Below are positions 31,531 through 35,108 of a stretch of 35,108 nt of DNA, in pieces (within the stretch, counting starts at the first letter, position 1; the number at the start of each line of letters is the position of its first letter). The notes beneath the pieces were generated by a model. That model was given only the letters and a program-made list of their open reading frames with translations. It was not told the DNA's origin and searched no databases. The stretch comes from an uncultured Porphyromonadaceae bacterium (GTDB lineage: Bacteria > Bacteroidota > Bacteroidia > Bacteroidales > Muribaculaceae), in contig CAMWUJ010000029.1 of the NCBI GenBank assembly GCA_947177405.1, positions 1-35,108 on the forward strand, written 5' to 3'. A program made the translations under genes and the position numbers.

Positions 31531-32201
31531 AAATTACATGGTTTTAGTGGGTGATAGTTTCGAGGGAAAGCATTGGCAGCGATATTCCGGACTATACGCA
31601 TTATATGCTAACTCTCACGGAAGACACCGTTAACCGCCGGATGAGCGTGATGTGTCTCCATTTTTGCTTTTTCAACACGGCTTAGATTAAAATAGTTCTC
31701 TGATTTATAGTAGTTTCCCAAGATTACACGCACTTTCCCCAACATTCCCCAACATTGAAATTTGCATTAAACAAAGACCGATATTCCGATTGTTTTTAAG
31801 TCAAACCGCTACAGAAAGCGAAGCCAAGAAAATGGTTCTCATCTGTCAGACCTGCGCGTAAGATTCACAATGAGAATCTTATTCGGATTATACTGGCAGC
31901 TCATAAAGGGAATACGCGGTTCCTTATGGTTGCTGTTGTCCGGGATCTTCCTGAAGGAATACCCTCCGGAAGTCTGTAAACGGTTTATCCCTGAAAAAAC
32001 AAGAATTATTCATCAAGGATTCCAATTCATGTAACGGATTGGTACAGGGAATCATACACTCTGTTTTATCCCGACAGGAGCATATTCTCAAATCTTAATG
32101 AATCTTAAAATATCAGGGAACTACCCGGGGAAGTTCCTCAGCTACCTCCTGCGAGATGACGAACTTTGCAACATAAACAAACACTAAATCCAAAGACAAA
32201 A
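31531..32201. other. Gene-free region between defence block and conjugative-transposon genes
   Basis: No ORF here is convincing on either strand. Visible items are a tandem TTCCCCAACA repeat (about 31737-31758), a perfect 8-bp inverted repeat TAAGATTC/GAATCTTA (31859-31881), AATCTTA repeats near 32092-32106, and a ggaact/agttcc hairpin near 32119-32138. The plus-strand promoter of the following operon should lie here, but only an imperfect -7 (GAACTTTG, 32162-32169) was found. Confidence 0.5.
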
Positions 32202-32549
32202 ATGAAAGCAAACAAGACAATCACCTCAGCAGAGTTCGACATCCTCAGCCGTATGCTCCTCGAAATACAGAAGGAAGTAAGAGAACTTAAAGACGGCGTA
32301 CACACCCGCATAGACGGTGCAATACGCAGCGTGAAGGACGCATTTCAGGGTTTCGGTATCCTTGATCCCGAGGAAGACATGTGGACCGAGAAGCAGGTAC
32401 GCGAACGCTACCATGTCGATAGAAAGACCATGTATAACCACCGAAAGAACGGCAGGATAACCGGTCACAAGAACGGCTCCGGCAGGAATTGCAAGATCTA
32501 CTATCGCAAGGCCGATGTGATGGAGCTGTTCGCAAGCATAAACAACTGA
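32202..32549 (+). CDS. Helix-turn-helix protein of a conjugative transposon
   Basis: A 115-residue protein from the ATG at 32202 (the frame is open upstream only from a TTG). Residues 1-45 are a charged helix (DILSRMLLEIQKEVRELKDG), suitable for dimerisation. Residues about 60-110 are an HTH of the HTH_17/excisionase type: MWTEKQVRERYHVDRKTMYN, HRKNGRITGHKN and CKIYYRKADVMELF. Proteins of this kind precede transfer or mobilisation genes in Bacteroidales conjugative transposons. It is not closely similar to the two HTH paralogues of the defence block and lies 71 bases ahead of the DUF3945 gene, probably in one operon. Confidence 0.8.
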   Translation: MKANKTITSAEFDILSRMLLEIQKEVRELKDGVHTRIDGAIRSVKDAFQGFGILDPEEDMWTEKQVRERYHVDRKTMYNHRKNGRITGHKNGSGRNCKIYYRKADVMELFASINN

Positions 32550-32620
32550 CACTACACACTTACACAAAATAATCAACGTGTCGGCAACGGCACAAGTATC
32601 TAACCCTAAAACCTTTTTTT

Positions 32621-34087
32621 ATGGTACAAGAACAAAAGAAAGAACAGGAAGAAGTGCTTATCGCCCGAAACAAAGAGACCGGGAAGGTAGGCGCAGTGAC
32701 TGGACTCAACAAGGACGGTTCACCAAAGATGGCTGATGTAAAATCAGCATCACTCGCTGACCTCGTGAGATTCTCCAAAGGTCAGAATCCTATGGAGGCG
32801 TTCCTCTCAAACTTCGTCCGCCAGTGCAAGAACCCCTCAACATTCGGATTCTTCAAAGTCCCGGCTGACCGCTTTGAAAGCGTAGGCCGTGCAATGGCTG
32901 ACTTCATGCAGGAACCGGAAAAGAATGCCGACATCCTGAAGGACTTCAAGGTTGACGTCCCTCAGCAGACTCAGAAGCAGGAGGAGACTCAGGCAACCGC
33001 ACAGGCTGAAAAGCCCACCTCGGGAACCGAACAGACGGAGGTCAAGCACACTGCAATCGACGAAAGCAAGATCAACTGGGACAGCCTCAAGGAGAAATGG
33101 GGCATTGATCGTGCGGAACTTGAAAAGAGCGGCGACCTGAAGGAGATGCTCTACAACCGCAAGTCAAAGCTGGTGACAGTCACCCCCTCGTTCGGAGGTG
33201 AGAAATTCCCGATTGACGCGCGACTCTCATTCCGTACCGATGCTGACGGCAATGTAAAGGTGGTTCCCCACTTCATCCACAGGGAGCCGAAGCTCGATCA
33301 GGAGTTCAAGGACTATCAGTTCACGAAGGAGGACAAGGCCGCTCTGAAAGAGACAGGCAATCTCGGCAAGGTCGTGGAACTGACCAACAAGGCTACGGGT
33401 GAAAAAGTTCCGTCATTCGTCAGCATCGACCGTCTTACAAATGAGATTGTATCCGTCCCCGTGAAATCGGTATTCATCAGGGATACCATCGGCGATACCA
33501 AGCTGACAATGGCGGAGGTAATGCAGCTGAAGGAAGGCAAGGCTCTCCCACCAAAGCAGATTACCGGGAAGAACGGCCAGTCATACAATGTCGTGCTTCA
33601 GGTATCGGCAGACCGCAAGGGAATCGAGTTTGTTCCCGGAGGCGCACGCCGCCAGTCGCAGTCCGAGAGTCAGGGACAAGCACACACCTACGGACAGCAG
33701 CAGGGACAGGAAAAATCCTCATGGCTTACGAAGGACGGACTCATCAAGCCAATCTCCAAATGGGCAGGCGTACCGATGACTCCCGAACAGCAGGAAGCCT
33801 ATAAGAAGGGTGAAGTCGTAGAAATGAAGAACATGGTCGACAAGAAAGGTCAGCCCTGCACAGTCTATCTCCAGTTCAATCCCGAGAAGCAACGCCCCTT
33901 CACCTCATTCAAAGACCCGCGTGTCAAGGTTGCCGAGGAAAGCCGCACGCAGAAAGCTGTCAACAACGACGGTCTGACAAATGAAGCCACTAAGTATGTG
34001 GCAGAACCGCTCCAGAAGTATCAGACCACACCTAAGGATGATGCCCAGATGAAGCAGCAACGTAAGAACAAAGGTCCGAAAATGTAA
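32621..34087 (+). CDS. DUF4099/DUF3945 conjugative-transposon protein
   Basis: A 488-residue soluble protein with the DUF4099 signature INWDSLKEKWGIDRAELEKS and GDLKEMLYNRKS (about 145-180). DUF3945-type repeats follow: LGKVVELTNKATGEKVPSFV with SIDRLTNEIV (about 245-275), and two related units beginning LKEGKALPPKQITGKNGQ (about 306) and YKKGEVVEMKNMVDKKGQ (about 390). N-terminal residues 10-75 form another domain (LIARNKETGKVGAVTGLNKD). Glu/Gln-rich linkers separate the domains. Such proteins are hallmarks of Bacteroidetes conjugative and mobilisable transposons and often neighbour a topoisomerase gene, as here, but their activity is unknown. Confidence 0.88.
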   Translation: MVQEQKKEQEEVLIARNKETGKVGAVTGLNKDGSPKMADVKSASLADLVRFSKGQNPMEAFLSNFVRQCKNPSTFGFFKVPADRFESVGRAMADFMQEPEKNADILKDFKVDVPQQTQKQEETQATAQAEKPTSGTEQTEVKHTAIDESKINWDSLKEKWGIDRAELEKSGDLKEMLYNRKSKLVTVTPSFGGEKFPIDARLSFRTDADGNVKVVPHFIHREPKLDQEFKDYQFTKEDKAALKETGNLGKVVELTNKATGEKVPSFVSIDRLTNEIVSVPVKSVFIRDTIGDTKLTMAEVMQLKEGKALPPKQITGKNGQSYNVVLQVSADRKGIEFVPGGARRQSQSESQGQAHTYGQQQGQEKSSWLTKDGLIKPISKWAGVPMTPEQQEAYKKGEVVEMKNMVDKKGQPCTVYLQFNPEKQRPFTSFKDPRVKVAEESRTQKAVNNDGLTNEATKYVAEPLQKYQTTPKDDAQMKQQRKNKGPKM

Positions 34088-34186
34088 ATCCCGGCCACTC
34101 TGATTTGCCAACGGGAGGTCCGGAACTCCCGAAAGCATATTACCCACTAAATCCAAAATATCCACCCATTAAAGTAAAAATCAAAA

Positions 34187-35074
34187 ATGAAACAGAAAAA
34201 CATCATAACTGTGGTGACGGATCACCAGCTCACCGCAGACACAATCGCCAAGGCTCTCGGAGCAAACAGCAAATGCGACGGTTATTATACCGGTAACGGC
34301 TACGCAGTGACATGGACCGGCGGAGAACTTGTTGAGGCAACCTTCTCACCTGACGAAAGTTTCGTCCTCTCAACCACACTCAATCCCAGACACATCTTCG
34401 CCCATAACTTTAAGTTCGCCATGCGTAACTATGACGAGTTGCTCGGTTGGAACAAGAGCGAGCAGGATTCAAGACAACTCGCCACCATCACCTCGCTTAT
34501 CAATATGAGCAAGCTCGTGGTCAATGCGATGTCTCCCGACCTCTATGGTGAGACCTGCTTCCTCAGCCTTTACTATCTCATCGGCAATCCCTTAGCGGTA
34601 CGCCGCGCATGGCTTCCCATCCTCACACGTCAGGCTATAGTCAAGAGTATCGAGAATGGTCCCAAGTATCCCGAAAAATATGAGGAATGGCTCAAAAGCG
34701 AGATGTATAACCTAATCGCAGAGAAATCCAAGGAGGCTACGAAAATTCCTGAACCGATTTTTGTTGAAACTCCCGTTGACAGGATTCCCGATGAGGTGAC
34801 AGCCCTCGGCATTGTGGAAGTAAAGCCGGGTGATGCAACAATCCTTGCGGACGCTATCCACACATACACGGCTAAGCCCACGCTCTTCAATCTTCCTCAG
34901 CTGCTTATCGAAACCGCCGTGGAGCTGGACTGGCAGCACGAAAAGACCGTGGCAACCGCGCTTACACTCTACCGTAAGAAACTCATCTCGTACCCGCTGG
35001 TGAAGCAGAACTACATCCCGCTGGATGTCTGGAAACAGATGCTCCACAACCGTGAGTGTAATAAGCAAATTTAA
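34187..35074 (+). CDS. Degenerate type IA topoisomerase homologue
   Basis: A 295-residue protein whose beginning (ITVVTDHQLTADTIAKALGA, then GYYTGNGYAVTW) follows the TOPRIM start of topoisomerase III, while NAMSPDLYGE (113-122) stands where DxDREGE would be, VRRAWLPILTRQAI (138-151) follows the next conserved strand, and TLFNLPQLL...LYRKKLISYP (232-270) follows the region up to the active tyrosine. Key residues are lost: the first TOPRIM Glu, the first Asp and the Arg of DxDRE, and the Arg after Tyr269 (YPLV instead of YPR). The length is about half of a functional enzyme. I infer a non-cleaving DNA-binding relative used by the conjugative transposon, next to the DUF3945 gene as is usual for topB. 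Confidence 0.6.
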   Translation: MKQKNIITVVTDHQLTADTIAKALGANSKCDGYYTGNGYAVTWTGGELVEATFSPDESFVLSTTLNPRHIFAHNFKFAMRNYDELLGWNKSEQDSRQLATITSLINMSKLVVNAMSPDLYGETCFLSLYYLIGNPLAVRRAWLPILTRQAIVKSIENGPKYPEKYEEWLKSEMYNLIAEKSKEATKIPEPIFVETPVDRIPDEVTALGIVEVKPGDATILADAIHTYTAKPTLFNLPQLLIETAVELDWQHEKTVATALTLYRKKLISYPLVKQNYIPLDVWKQMLHNRECNKQI

Positions 35075-35108
35075 AACCACCAAATTTTGGTAAAATTCAA
35101 TCACCAGT

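Overview
The window looks like a Bacteroidales chromosome segment, most likely from a gut Muribaculaceae/Bacteroidaceae-type organism. This rests on gene content (MsrA-MsrB fusion, long RluA-type synthase, stand-alone MnmD, DUF3945/DUF4099 conjugative-transposon protein, Bacteroidales-type tyrosine recombinase), on a lipoprotein with the Cys-Gly-Asp-rich surface-export signature, and on promoters of the -33 TTTG / -7 TAnnTTTG kind. No tRNA, rRNA or CRISPR array was recognised.

Region 1 (1-11.6 kb) is ordinary backbone: a HipA-like kinase/DUF3037 pair, a PAS protein with a fused methionine sulfoxide reductase, a Ca2+/Na+-type antiporter, a Bacteroidales-specific protein converging on a transmembrane Ser/Thr kinase that follows a pseudouridine synthase, an Rpn-family nuclease with a glycine-rich repeat tail, mnmD, an EamA transporter and a lipoprotein.

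Region 2 (11.6-31.5 kb) is accessory. It opens with decayed genes: a DUF4143-type ATPase interrupted by TGA inside its Walker A motif, and a TOPRIM/JetD-like remnant. A 17-kb block follows in which every gene lies on the minus strand. In transcription order it holds: an excisionase-like HTH gene; a four-gene ABC three-component (ABC-3C) operon (nuclease-effector, middle component, DUF3732 ATPase, NdpA/NA37-like protein); a tyrosine recombinase; a second excisionase-like HTH gene; an EcoRV-type restriction-modification cassette (controller, endonuclease, alpha-class methylase) with a second beta-class methylase; and a STAND-type NTPase overlapping a TIR-domain effector gene. The recombinase, restriction cassette and NTPase-TIR pair lie between two copies of an identical 18-bp direct repeat (14106 and 26164), so I infer an integrated element of about 12 kb with the ABC-3C operon as an adjoining module.

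Region 3 (31.5-35.1 kb), on the plus strand, is one end of a conjugative-transposon-like operon: HTH protein, DUF4099/DUF3945 protein, and a degenerate type IA topoisomerase homologue.

The strongest candidates for something new are: (i) the TIR-NTPase pair, whose two proteins share a short Asn/Gly-rich motif like those used for amyloid-type signalling between NLR sensors and effectors; (ii) the ABC-3C operon carrying a translationally coupled NdpA-like fourth gene; (iii) the repeated gene-3'-end module (tail peptide FFNEEEY plus terminator) around the element's ends; and (iv) a cloverleaf-like inverted-repeat structure next to the recombinase.
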